Assembly (NCBI GenBank): GCA_021496505.1
Contig: CP053031.1
Location: 1,411,001 to 1,475,000 of the forward strand
Length of the DNA: 64,000 nt
DNA from: Thermoleophilia bacterium SCSIO 60948
GTDB taxonomy: Bacteria > Actinomycetota > Thermoleophilia > Solirubrobacterales > 70-9
Reading direction: 5' to 3'
A model generated the notes under the pieces. It did no database searches and was not told the origin of the DNA. It worked only from the letters and a program-made list of their open reading frames with translations. Every line of letters begins with the position of its first letter. Position 1 is the first letter of the stretch. Positions 1 to 7,383 of this stretch are shown here, one piece after another. The position numbers and the translations under genes were made by a program.

Positions 1-229
1 AGGCGTAGGTGACCGCGACGAGCGCCAGGATGCTGGCCATTGCCCCGCGGGCCCACGGCAGGTCGGTGACCGGTCGCACCACCGCGAGGGCTGCCAGCAG
101 CGCGTAGAGCAGCCCTGCCGCCAGGCTCGCCTGCTGGCTCAGTGCGCCGAGGCCCCCGTCGAACTCGAGCACGGCGAGGGTCACCCCGAGGAGGCCGGAG
201 GCGGCGACGAGCAGCCGCCAGACGATCAA
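1..229 (-). CDS. Partial membrane protein, N-terminal part
   Basis: Reading the minus strand from a possible TTG start at 229 gives an open frame to the window edge (about 76 residues), rich in Leu, Ala and Val. It has hydrophobic stretches near residues 5-17, 32-48 and 61-75, separated by short polar segments (one contains VLEFDGG, another RPVTDLPW). This looks like a multi-pass membrane protein whose C-terminal part lies outside the window. It begins about 35 bases after the response regulator stop and runs the same way, so it may be the last gene of that operon. No family is recognised, and the start is uncertain because the frame stays open upstream into the regulator gene. Confidence 0.5.
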   Translation of the reverse strand, partial: MIVWRLLVAASGLLGVTLAVLEFDGGLGALSQQASLAAGLLYALLAALAVVRPVTDLPWARGAMASILALVAVTYA

Positions 230-263
230 CGAGCCGGCGCCGAGGCGCCCCTCGTGCCCGCGC

Positions 264-929
264 TCAGGCGGTGCGGAACCGATAACCGATCCCGCGCACG
301 GTCTCGAGTCGCTTCGAGCCCAGCTTTCGGCGCAGGTAGCCCACGTAGACATCGACCACGTTCGAGCCCGGGTCGTAGTCGTAACCCCAGACGTGGGACA
401 GCAACTGCTCGCGGCTCAGGACCTGGTTGGGGTGCTCGAGGAACGTGCGAAGCAGTTCGAACTCGCGAACGCTCAGCTCGATCGTGTCGCCCGCGACGTC
501 GGCCCAACGCGTGCGCAGGTCCAGGGCGACGTCGCCGACGCTGATCCGATCCCCGTTCGAGCCACCGGACTCGTTTCGGAGCCTCGCCTTGACCCGCGCG
601 AGGAGCTCCTCGAGGTGGAACGGCTTCGCGAGGTAGTCGTCCGCGCCCTGCTCGAGCCCCGCGACGCGGTCCGACGGGTCACCCCGCGCGGTCAGGATGA
701 TCACCGGGATCTGCTCGCCCCGGGCTCGCAGGCCCCGGAGCACCTCCATCCCGTCCCGTCCGGGGAGCCCGAGGTCGAGGATCAGGAGGTCGAAGTCCTC
801 GCCGTTGGCCATCGACTCGGCGAGGTGACCGTTGCCGACGATCGCGGTGGTGTAGCCGCTGGCGCGAAGCCCCTTGTCGACGAAGCTGGCGAGCCTGGTC
901 TCATCCTCGGCGATCAGGATCCGGCTCAA
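264..929 (-). CDS. OmpR/PhoB-family response regulator
   Basis: DNA-binding response regulator of 221 residues. The N-terminal receiver domain (about 1-115) has the acidic pair near 8-10 (AEDE), the phosphoacceptor Asp52 (LILDLGLPG), Thr80 (IILTARG) and Lys102 (AKPF). A winged-helix output domain follows (about 128-221) and ends in the typical YLRRKLG and VRGIGYRF motifs. Its start overlaps the stop of the upstream histidine kinase by 4 bases, so the two are translationally coupled and almost certainly a cognate pair. OmpR-family regulators bind direct repeats about 10-11 bp apart; such repeats (TCTCATC, 11-bp period) lie upstream at 3028-3045 and 3256-3273 and are candidate sites. The signal sensed is unknown. 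Confidence 0.95.
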   Translation of the reverse strand: MSRILIAEDETRLASFVDKGLRASGYTTAIVGNGHLAESMANGEDFDLLILDLGLPGRDGMEVLRGLRARGEQIPVIILTARGDPSDRVAGLEQGADDYLAKPFHLEELLARVKARLRNESGGSNGDRISVGDVALDLRTRWADVAGDTIELSVREFELLRTFLEHPNQVLSREQLLSHVWGYDYDPGSNVVDVYVGYLRRKLGSKRLETVRGIGYRFRTA

Positions 930-2416
930 GCGCGGGCCTCCTGGCCGACGGGCGTCGGGCGCTCGGCGCCGACGGCCGGAATCTCGATCGTGAACGTCGA
1001 GCCGCTTCCGGGTGTCGACTCGAGCCTGATCGCGCCGCCGTGGCCCTCGGCGACAGCCTTGACGATCGCGAGCCCGACCCCGGCGCCGTCGGATGTCGCG
1101 TCGGTCCAGTTGCCGTCGGCGCGAACGTGGCGGTCGAAGATCCGGTCGTGGATGTCGAGCGAGATCCCCGGGCCCTGGTCTCGGACCCAGATCCTCGCGT
1201 GACCCGCGATCAGCGAGCTCCCGATCGCGATCTCCTGCTCGGGGTTGGTGTGCCGGACGGCGTTCTCGGCGAGGTTCATCACCGCTTGCGTCAATCGCTG
1301 GGCGTCCATCCGAACGATGCCGATTCCGGTCCCGTCGAGACGCCAGTTCCGCGGTCCGAGACTGCGCACCTTCGCGTAGAGATCGTGGGTGAACAGGTCG
1401 AGATCGACCGGCTCGGGGAGGAGGAAGTCGGGCCGCGAGGCCTTGGCAAGCAGCAGCAGGTCGTCGACCAGCCGGTTCATGCGGTCGAGCTCGTCCTGGA
1501 CGACCGCGATGGCCTCCTCACGCTCGGCGGGGTCGTCGCCGAGCGTCTCGAGGTAGCCGCGGATCACGGTGATCGGCGTTCGCAGCTCGTGGCTGACGTC
1601 GGTCAGGAACTCCTTCTGGTTGGCGAAGCCGGTCTCGAGCCGGTCGAGCATGCTGTTGAAGGTCCTCCCGAGCACCGCGATCTCGTCATGGCCACGTACC
1701 GGTATCCGTCGCGAGAGGTCCGTCTCGGTGACCGTCCGCGCCGCGCGCGCCAGAGCCTTGAGCGGAGCGACGGTCCTGCCGGCGGCGAGCCAGATGAACA
1801 GCGAGGCCAAAAGCATCACGACTAGCGACACGCCCGCGGCTATCCGCACCGCCTCGCCCACCTGGGCACGCTGGGCGTCGAGCTCGCCGATCGCAATCAC
1901 CGTTCCGCGGTCATCACCGATCGCGGCGGGGACGGCGACGTAGCGGACGGTCTCACCCGCGAGGCGCAGCTCACCGCTCGACGTCGCGGAAACGGGTCCG
2001 ATCACGCTCTCCGCGGCCGCCGCGATCCCGGGCGTCGCCAGCGGGCCGGCGCTCACGTAGTCCTCGCGCTCGCCCTCGATCATCCCGACGATGGTCCCGT
2101 CGGCGAGCGGGGGGACCTCGGTGAAGAAGCGATCGAACAGGGCCTCGAGGGTCTGCGGTGGATTGGCGCTGGCGCCCGAGATGTCTCCGAGGGTGTCGAC
2201 CTGGACGGTGAGCTGCTCGTCGACCTGGTCGCCGATCCGCGAGAGCAGCACGGCGCGCAGTACGAACAGCGACGCGGCCGTCGAGACGACGAGCAGCAGC
2301 ATGAACGAAACGAGCGCGCGGGTCCGGACCCCGCTGACGAACATCCGGCGCGAGGGCGGCGGGTCGTCGGCGCCGTGATCGGGAGCCTCTTCGTCGCGGC
2401 CGCTCATCCGTCCCAA
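926..2416 (-). CDS. Sensor histidine kinase
   Basis: Membrane histidine kinase of 496 residues. A short cytoplasmic N-terminus is followed by TM1 (about 34-55), an extracytoplasmic sensor segment of about 135 residues, TM2 (about 191-212), a HAMP linker (about 212-265), the HisKA dimerisation domain with phosphoacceptor His276 (DVSHELRTP), and a C-terminal HATPase domain with N box (NLAENAVRH), G1 (RDQGPGIS), F box (IFDRHVR) and G2 (GVGLAIV). It would autophosphorylate and pass the phosphate to the OmpR-type regulator that follows with a 4-base overlap. The Gly-X-Y-rich protein gene lies 45 bases upstream on the same strand, so a common operon is likely. The periplasmic domain matches no sensor class I recognise. 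Confidence 0.95.
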   Translation of the reverse strand: MGRMSGRDEEAPDHGADDPPPSRRMFVSGVRTRALVSFMLLLVVSTAASLFVLRAVLLSRIGDQVDEQLTVQVDTLGDISGASANPPQTLEALFDRFFTEVPPLADGTIVGMIEGEREDYVSAGPLATPGIAAAAESVIGPVSATSSGELRLAGETVRYVAVPAAIGDDRGTVIAIGELDAQRAQVGEAVRIAAGVSLVVMLLASLFIWLAAGRTVAPLKALARAARTVTETDLSRRIPVRGHDEIAVLGRTFNSMLDRLETGFANQKEFLTDVSHELRTPITVIRGYLETLGDDPAEREEAIAVVQDELDRMNRLVDDLLLLAKASRPDFLLPEPVDLDLFTHDLYAKVRSLGPRNWRLDGTGIGIVRMDAQRLTQAVMNLAENAVRHTNPEQEIAIGSSLIAGHARIWVRDQGPGISLDIHDRIFDRHVRADGNWTDATSDGAGVGLAIVKAVAEGHGGAIRLESTPGSGSTFTIEIPAVGAERPTPVGQEARA

Positions 2417-2461
2417 CCTACCCCGCCGCGGGACGCGCGGGCCCGGTCCACCAGTCGCCTG

Positions 2462-3004
2462 CTATGGCGCCGACGGAGCCGAATCGAGCCCGATCCGCTC
2501 CTCGAGGCGGGTGATGCTGTTGCCGTACTGATCGTCGCCCGGGCCGTATCCGCCGTCTCCGCCCACGCCGGGAGGCGACTGCCCACCGGGCCCCGGCGGG
2601 CCCCCTGGGTCCGTGGGCCCGTCCGGCGCGCCGGGACCACCGGGCTCGCCGGGACCGCCGGGGAACCCGGGCACGCCCGGCGCGTTCTGACCGGAGCCGC
2701 CGGCACCGGCGCCGAGGGATGAGGGGCCTCCCGGGGGCGTACCGAGCGCCCCGCCGCCGCCGCCGCCGCCGGTGCTCTGGCGGTTGTTGCGTGCGGCGCC
2801 GTCACGCCCATCCTCTCGCGGTCGGTCGGGCAGCTGCGCCTGGGTCTCTCCCGGCGCGTCGACGACCCTCGGCGGGCCGCCCTCGTCGGGCCTGAGCAAC
2901 GTGAAGTAGATGAGCGCGACCAGGCCGATCACGACCACGGCTTGCGCGGCGATCAGCTTCCGGGGCACGGAACCGACCCCGCCGCTGGAGGGCATCGACG
3001 ACAT
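2462..3004 (-). CDS. Membrane-anchored Gly/Pro-rich (collagen-like) protein
   Basis: Protein of 180 residues from the ATG at 3004 (a TTG at 3025 would add 7). One hydrophobic segment (about 16-38, containing LIAAQAVVVIGLVALIYF) is followed by a long extracytoplasmic part: a polar linker, a run of seven Gly, and a Gly-X-Y-like stretch (PGVPGFPGGPGEPGGPG) resembling bacterial collagen-like repeats. The C-terminus carries DDQYGNSITRLEERIG. A DQYxN motif also occurs in the divergent LPFTG protein (EDQYDNI), which hints at a shared partner or process. It sits 45 bases upstream of the histidine kinase, so it may be sensed by, or be an accessory of, that system. Function unknown; the single anchor and low-complexity body suggest a surface or wall-spanning role. 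Confidence 0.7.
   Translation of the reverse strand: MSSMPSSGGVGSVPRKLIAAQAVVVIGLVALIYFTLLRPDEGGPPRVVDAPGETQAQLPDRPREDGRDGAARNNRQSTGGGGGGGALGTPPGGPSSLGAGAGGSGQNAPGVPGFPGGPGEPGGPGAPDGPTDPGGPPGPGGQSPPGVGGDGGYGPGDDQYGNSITRLEERIGLDSAPSAP
2751..2771. repeat. CCG trinucleotide tract (7 units)
   Basis: Seven uninterrupted CCG units, encoding on the minus strand the seven-glycine run of the Gly/Pro-rich protein. Length changes would add or remove Gly without a frameshift. Confidence 0.85.
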
Positions 3005-3027
3005 CGTGAAAAAGCTTTGCCGCAAAT

Positions 3028-3045
3028 GATGAGATCGGGATGAGA
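3028..3045 (-). promoter_or_regulatory. TCTCATC direct repeat, 11-bp period (site A)
   Basis: On the minus strand TCTCATC, 4 bases, TCTCATC: two perfect heptamers with an 11-bp period, 24-41 bases upstream of the ATG at 3004. The geometry fits an OmpR/PhoB-family dimer and the linked operon encodes such a regulator. Binding is inferred. Confidence 0.5.
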
Positions 3046-3255
3046 AATCGCCGCCGCGAGGCTCCGAGACATTCCGCCGTAACGTCTGTCAACATGCCCG
3101 TCCGGTCGGGTGCGAAAGCATTCGGTCGGACGAGCCGGTCTCATTCGGGTGGCCAAGGGCCGGAGACTTGCAGGTCCGGGTGATCCGGTGACGAAGCCAA
3201 GCCGAAGAACGGAAGAAGAGGTGCTCCTGCGGCCGAAATACCGCTTAAGAGCATT

Positions 3256-3273
3256 TCTCATCTTCGGCTCACG
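3256..3273 (+). promoter_or_regulatory. TCTCATC-type direct repeat, 11-bp period (site B)
   Basis: On the plus strand TCTCATC, TTCG, GCTCACG: the same heptamer and period as site A with the second half degenerate. Its centre is about 41 bases before the start point expected from the TAGGGT at 3294, a typical activator position. Confidence 0.5.
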
Positions 3274-3293
3274 GTCGTCTTAGCCGGCGCACC

Positions 3294-3299
3294 TAGGGT
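3294..3299 (+). promoter_or_regulatory. Putative -10 hexamer TAGGGT of the LPFTG gene
   Basis: TAGGGT with no recognisable -35 element but with the TCTCATC repeat upstream. It would give an untranslated leader of about 38 bases containing a purine-rich AGGAAAGAG ribosome site before the ATG at 3344. Confidence 0.45.
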
Positions 3300-3343
3300 G
3301 AACGCCATACAACGGAGCCAGCAGCTCAGGAAAGAGATAGAGA

Positions 3344-3715
3344 ATGACCAGGAATTTCAAGAACCGCATCGCAGTCGGCGCCATCCTCACGGCCCTGCTC
3401 GCGCTGTTCGCAGTCCCGGCCGTCGCCTCCGCTCAGGCGATCAACCCGACTGAGGACCAGTACGACAACATCATCAACCTGCAGGGTGGTGGCAGCACCG
3501 ACCCGAACGACACTCCGCCGCCGAGCGGTCAGACCGGGGTCGGCAGCGAAACCGGCAGTGGTAGTGGCAGTGGCCTGAGCGCGGACGTCGGCCCGCTTCC
3601 GTTCACCGGCTTCGACGTCATCGCGATGATCGCGGTCGCGCTCGCCGTCACCGGACTCGGACTCGGACTCCGCTACGCCATCTCGCGCCAGCCGAGCAGC
3701 GGCCTGGGCTCCTAG
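3344..3715 (+). CDS. Secreted LPFTG-type surface protein
   Basis: Protein of 123 residues with a classical surface-protein layout: signal peptide (positive FKNRI, hydrophobic core about 9-26, likely cleavage after Ala-Ser-Ala28-30), a short mature region of about 55 residues rich in Gly, Ser and Thr, an LPFTG motif at 85-89, a hydrophobic segment (about 91-110) and a short tail with one Arg. LPxTG-type motifs are sortase substrates, so covalent attachment to the wall is likely; no sortase is in the window. The mature part contains EDQYDNI, shared in outline with the divergently encoded Gly/Pro-rich protein. The start is supported by a purine-rich ribosome site. The hydrophobic C-terminus could instead simply be a membrane anchor. 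Confidence 0.8.
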   Translation: MTRNFKNRIAVGAILTALLALFAVPAVASAQAINPTEDQYDNIINLQGGGSTDPNDTPPPSGQTGVGSETGSGSGSGLSADVGPLPFTGFDVIAMIAVALAVTGLGLGLRYAISRQPSSGLGS

Positions 3716-3783
3716 CGGACCCGACAACTGACCGGGTGCCAGGAAGGCATCCGGAAGACGGTCCTGCTGGCTCCGTCGACTGT

Positions 3784-3811
3784 GAAGCGCCGCCCTACCG
3801 GGCGGCGCTTC
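3784..3811. terminator. Convergent hairpin between LPFTG gene and nfo
   Basis: Perfect 12-bp stem (GAAGCGCCGCCC with its complement) around a TACC loop. It overlaps the stop codon of the convergent endonuclease IV gene. No U-run follows on either strand. Position and symmetry suggest a bidirectional transcript end. Confidence 0.65.
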
Positions 3812-4652
3812 CGCGTTCGCGTAGGCGCCTCGCCTCGGCGACCTGGGCGGCTCCGCCCGCTCCAGCGTCGAGGCCCGGCGTCTCGAGCAGGGCGGGCAGG
3901 TCCTCGAAGCGCGGCTCGGACAGGAACGCCGCGATCCCGTCGGGACCGATCTCGCCCTCGGCCACGTCCGCGTGCTTGTCGCGCTGGCCGCCGAGCGGTA
4001 TCGCCGAATCGTTGACGTGGAGGCAGCCGAGCCGGTCGAGCCCGACCTCGGAGTCGAGCTCGGCGACGACGGCGTCCATCGCCTCGAAGCTGCGAATCTC
4101 GTAACCGGACGCGAACAGGTGGCAGCAGTCGACGCAGATCCCCAGGCGCTCGCCGCCGCCGGCGAGCTCGATCAGCTCGGCGAGCTCGGCGAAGTTGCGG
4201 CCCAGAGGGCCGTTCGTCCCCGCCGTGTTCTCGAGCAGTAGGCGGCAGCTCTCCGTCTCGGCGAGCGCCTCCGAGATCGCTTCGGCTGCGCGCTTCATCG
4301 ACGCATCGTGCGGCTCGCCCTTGCGCGATCCGGCGTGGAGCACCACTCCGTCGGCGCCGATTCCGTCGCCGACCCGAAGCGCGTTCGTCAGCGCCGCGAT
4401 CGATTTGCCGCGAACCTCCGGCTCCTTCGACGCGCAGTTGATGAGATAGACGGCATGGATCACCGTCGCCTCGAGCCGGGATGCCTCGAAAGCCTCGCGG
4501 TAGGCCGCGAAGTCGTCGTCGGAGTAGTTCGTCGGTCGCCAGGCCCGGGGCGACTGGTTGAAGATCTGGATCGCGTCGGAGTTCGTATCGACGCCGCGCG
4601 CGACGGCCTTTTCGAGCCCCCCGGCCGTGGATACATGAGCGCCGATGAGCAC
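3795..4652 (-). CDS. nfo: Endonuclease IV (apurinic/apyrimidinic endonuclease)
   Basis: Zn-dependent AP endonuclease of base-excision repair, 285 residues, the usual length. It opens with the family's N-terminus (IGAHVSTAGG) and shows the metal ligands in order: His of VIHAVYL, His of VLHAGS, Glu of LLENTAG, Asp and His of CVDCCHLFASG, His of LHVNDS, the DKHADV motif and Glu of LLETPG. Together these build the trinuclear zinc site of a TIM barrel that cuts 5' of abasic sites. The start is a GTG at 4652, which overlaps the divergent gltX start by 8 bases; no strong ribosome site is seen. The C-terminal 20 residues after the last motif are Ala/Arg rich and probably disordered. Confidence 0.95.
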   Translation of the reverse strand: MLIGAHVSTAGGLEKAVARGVDTNSDAIQIFNQSPRAWRPTNYSDDDFAAYREAFEASRLEATVIHAVYLINCASKEPEVRGKSIAALTNALRVGDGIGADGVVLHAGSRKGEPHDASMKRAAEAISEALAETESCRLLLENTAGTNGPLGRNFAELAELIELAGGGERLGICVDCCHLFASGYEIRSFEAMDAVVAELDSEVGLDRLGCLHVNDSAIPLGGQRDKHADVAEGEIGPDGIAAFLSEPRFEDLPALLETPGLDAGAGGAAQVAEARRLRERGSAAR

Positions 4653-6027
4653 TGAGGTCGAGTCTCCCGTGGTCCGTTTCGCGCCGTCTCCGACCGGCGC
4701 CCTTCACATCGGGGGAGCCAGAACGGCACTTTATAACTGGCTTGTCGCCCGCAGTCGGGGCGGGCGGATGATCCTGCGGATCGAGGACACGGACCTCGAG
4801 CGCTCGACCACGGCCAACGTCGACCAGATCATCGACGCGCTCAGGTGGCTCGAGCTCGACTGGGACGAGGGGCCGGTCAGCCAGGCGTCGCGCCGCGAGC
4901 GCCATGACGAGCGAATCGCCGAACTGCTGGACTCGGGCCGCGCCTACCACGACCGGGCGATGGGCGACGACGTCAAGGCGTGGCGGGAGCGAAACCCCGG
5001 CCGCGGTTACCGCGGTGAGCCGGACCCCGATGGCGTCGGGGCCGTTCGCCTGCGGGTACCCGACGAGGGCGAGACGGTCGTCGAGGATCTACTGCGGGGC
5101 CCGGTTCGGTTCGAGAACCGGCTCGCCGACGATCTGGTCATCGCTCGCGGCGACGGAACGCCGCTCTACAACTTCGCGGTCGCGGTCGACGATGTCGAGA
5201 TGGGGGTCACCGAGGTGATCCGCGGCGACGACCACCTGTCGAACACGCCGAAACAGCAGCAGGTGATTGAAGCGCTCGGCGCGACCGCACCGACATACGC
5301 CCACCTGCCGCTGCTCCACGGACCCGACGGCAAGAAGCTCTCGAAGCGCCACGGAGCCGCGTCCGTTCAGGAGCTGAGGGCCGCCGGCTACCTGCCGGCG
5401 GCGATCCGCAACTACCTCGCGCTTCTCGGCTGGGGAACCGACGACGACACGACTCTGATGTCGACCGAGGAGCTCCTGTCGCGCTTCCGGATCGAGGACG
5501 TCGGGCGCTCCTCGGCGGTCTTCGATGAGCGCAAGCTGCGGTGGATGAACGGTCGCTTCCTGCGCGAAATGCCACTCGAGGACTACACCGACGCGGTTGC
5601 CGAATACCTCGAACGCGAGGCCGGCGGTGCGCCCGCCGATCGTGCCCGCCTCGCCGAGGCCTTGGAGCCGGCCCAGGAGAAGGCGCAGACGCTCGCCGAG
5701 GTGTGGCCGCTCGTCAGGTTCGTCTTCGAGCCGCCGGTGTCCGACGAGCGCGCCTGGGCGAAGGTGATGGGCAAGGACGGAGCTCCCGAGCGCCTAGCCG
5801 CGGCCGACGCCGCCCTCCGGGCTCTCCCGTCGTGGGACCTGACCGCGATCGAGGCCGGGCTCGAGTCGCTCCTCGCCGAGCACGACTGGAAGCCGGGAAG
5901 CGTCTACCAGCCGATCAGGGTCGCGATCACCGGATCGACCGTCTCGCCCGGAATATTCGAGTCGCTCGCCGTGCTCGGTCGCGAGCCCTCGCTCGAGCGG
6001 ATCGCCGCGGCACTGTCGCGTTTCTGA
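4645..6027 (+). CDS. gltX: Glutamyl-tRNA synthetase
   Basis: Class I aminoacyl-tRNA synthetase of 460 residues that charges tRNA-Glu. Visible signatures are the HIGH-type motif (APSPTGALHIGGARTALYN, about 13-31), IEDTD of the Glu-binding region, and the KMSKS-type loop KKLSKRHGA (about 231-239). The C-terminal anticodon-binding domain is complete and the length is normal. The window also encodes GatCAB, so this enzyme may be non-discriminating and mischarge tRNA-Gln; the sequence alone does not decide that. The ATG at 4645 overlaps the divergent nfo start codon region, so promoter sequence for gltX must lie inside nfo (a GATACAT sequence is at about 4630-4636). Confidence 0.95.
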   Translation: MSTEVESPVVRFAPSPTGALHIGGARTALYNWLVARSRGGRMILRIEDTDLERSTTANVDQIIDALRWLELDWDEGPVSQASRRERHDERIAELLDSGRAYHDRAMGDDVKAWRERNPGRGYRGEPDPDGVGAVRLRVPDEGETVVEDLLRGPVRFENRLADDLVIARGDGTPLYNFAVAVDDVEMGVTEVIRGDDHLSNTPKQQQVIEALGATAPTYAHLPLLHGPDGKKLSKRHGAASVQELRAAGYLPAAIRNYLALLGWGTDDDTTLMSTEELLSRFRIEDVGRSSAVFDERKLRWMNGRFLREMPLEDYTDAVAEYLEREAGGAPADRARLAEALEPAQEKAQTLAEVWPLVRFVFEPPVSDERAWAKVMGKDGAPERLAAADAALRALPSWDLTAIEAGLESLLAEHDWKPGSVYQPIRVAITGSTVSPGIFESLAVLGREPSLERIAAALSRF

Positions 6028-6039
6028 CCTCTGCGCCCG

Positions 6040-6053
6040 GCGGTCCGGACCGC
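6040..6053. other. Perfect 14-bp palindrome after gltX
   Basis: GCGGTCC followed directly by GGACCGC. It lies 12 bases after the gltX stop and about 95 bases before the HDOD-LuxR gene. It has no loop, so it resembles an operator more than a terminator. Confidence 0.4.
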
Positions 6054-6147
6054 TCGAAGGAACCCCGCGCTAAGGCCCAAGCCGTCGCTGCCGATGTAAG
6101 GGCCGGGGGGCAGGCGCACACCGACGCGCCCGCCGCTCGATACCGAG

Positions 6148-7197
6148 ATGGCAGTTCAGACAAAGCCGAAGAGCGATCCGGGGCCCCAGCGCGGGGGTGC
6201 GGCGGGCCACAGGCTCGCGAGCGCCTTCGTCGCGGTGTCGGCGATGCCGGCGCTGCGCGAGGCGCGGCGTCGCCTGCTGCGCGCGATCGAGCGCGGGGAG
6301 GACGGGGCCGACGAGCTCACCGCCGCGATCGAATCGGACGCGGCGATCGCAGTGGCGGTCATGCGGGCTGCCAACAACGGCCCGGGTCCGTCGGGACGCT
6401 GCGGAGGCGTGCGCGAGGCCGTCGAGAGCCTGCCGCCGGACAAGCTCGTCCAGGTCGCCGGCCGAATCACCACCTTCGATCCGCTCGAGCGCTCGGGCTC
6501 AGAGCGCCTCGAGCGCTTCCGCCGCCACGCCGTCGCCACCAAGCAGGCGGCCGAGAAGATCGGCGAGATCCTGCGGCTGCCCGACGCCGATGAGCTCGCC
6601 GTAGCGGCGCTGCTCCACGACGTCGGGCGCCTCGTCCTCGTCGAGATGTACAGCGAGGAGCGGATCGCCGGGTTCGACCGCCTCACGCCCGAGGAGCGGG
6701 TCCGTGCCGAGCGCCGCGAGCTCGGGATCGACCACGGCCTCGTCGGCGGAGTGCTGCTGCGCCGGTGGGGGCTTCGCCAGTCGGTCGCCTCGACCGTCGA
6801 GCGCCATCATGCTCCCGACGCGACCGGCCACGCCGCCGCCGTCCGGCTCGCCGACCTGATCGCCCACCAGGCCGCCGGCGATCCCGTCGGCTCCGAGGAG
6901 CTCGCGCGTGCGGGCGCGTCGCTAGGGATCGATCAGGGACGACTTCGCGAGCTGCTGTTCGACTTTCCCTACGCCACCCAGGCCAAGCGCCGCTCCGCGG
7001 CTCCCTGTCCGCTCTCGGCCCGCGAGCTCGACGCCCTCCGGGGCCTCGCCGAGGGCAAGGTCTACAAGCAGATCGCCAGCGAGCTCGACCTGTCGGTCTC
7101 GACCGTCCGCACCCACCTGCACAACGTCTACCGCAAGATCGGGGCGGTCGATCGGGCTCAGGCGGTCCTGATCGCACGCGACAAGGACTGGATCTAG
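6148..7197 (+). CDS. HDOD domain - LuxR-type HTH fusion regulator
   Basis: Protein of 349 residues. Residues about 25-240 look like an HDOD domain, a non-catalytic relative of HD phosphohydrolases: helices around MPALREARRRLLRAIERG, the IESDAAIAVAVMRAANN region, the AVAALLHDVGRLVL core and a later DHGLVGGVLLRRWGL ... VERHH motif. The C-terminus (about 280-345) is a LuxR/GerE helix-turn-helix (LSARELDALRGLAEGKVYKQIASEL, then STVRTHLHNVYRKIG). HDOD proteins usually act in two-component or cyclic-nucleotide signalling, and this fusion would link such an input directly to DNA binding. No receiver domain is present. The gene stands alone between gltX and the Rrf2 gene; targets and ligand are unknown. 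Confidence 0.8.
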   Translation: MAVQTKPKSDPGPQRGGAAGHRLASAFVAVSAMPALREARRRLLRAIERGEDGADELTAAIESDAAIAVAVMRAANNGPGPSGRCGGVREAVESLPPDKLVQVAGRITTFDPLERSGSERLERFRRHAVATKQAAEKIGEILRLPDADELAVAALLHDVGRLVLVEMYSEERIAGFDRLTPEERVRAERRELGIDHGLVGGVLLRRWGLRQSVASTVERHHAPDATGHAAAVRLADLIAHQAAGDPVGSEELARAGASLGIDQGRLRELLFDFPYATQAKRRSAAPCPLSARELDALRGLAEGKVYKQIASELDLSVSTVRTHLHNVYRKIGAVDRAQAVLIARDKDWI

Positions 7198-7260
7198 GCG
7201 CGCGTTCGTCCGCGAGGGCGGGGCCTGCAAAGCGGCGCCTGAGCGGGTCATCGGTCGGTC

Positions 7261-7275
7261 GTGTGCGGAGCACAC
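7261..7275 (+). terminator. Short hairpin after the HDOD-LuxR gene
   Basis: GTGTGC, GGA, GCACAC: a 6-bp perfect stem with a 3-base loop, followed by a pyrimidine-rich TTCCCTCCCTGCTT. Possible weak terminator. Confidence 0.4.
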
Positions 7276-7368
7276 TTCCCTCCCTGCTTCCCCGCCCATG
7301 CTTGCTTTTCGGCCCCGTTCGGTTGAAGGGGTGTCAGGGGCGATTGTGGACCGGATCGGTTGGGTTGC

Positions 7369-7376
7369 GATAGAAC
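7369..7376 (+). promoter_or_regulatory. Putative -10 (GATAGAAC) before the Rrf2 gene
   Basis: GATAGAAC ends 7 bases before a GTG at 7384 that encodes the typical Rrf2 N-terminus. This fits leaderless initiation and favours GTG 7384 over the upstream TTG at 7360. A very similar GATAGAACC precedes the gene at 45796. Confidence 0.45.
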
Positions 7377-7383
7377 CGGGCTT

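Larger units (their letters stand above)
3005..3343. promoter_or_regulatory. Divergent intergenic region, no gene seen
   Basis: The only stretch of more than 300 bases without a gene. It separates the minus-strand Gly/Pro-rich protein operon from the plus-strand LPFTG gene. No convincing coding frame with a start and typical codon use is seen. It is lower in GC than its surroundings and holds two pairs of TCTCATC-like direct repeats with an 11-bp period, one further single copy (3139-3145), an imperfect GTCCG/CGGAC inverted repeat near 3111-3131, and a TAGGGT hexamer before the LPFTG gene. It most likely holds divergent promoters and binding sites for the nearby response regulator. Confidence 0.7.
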
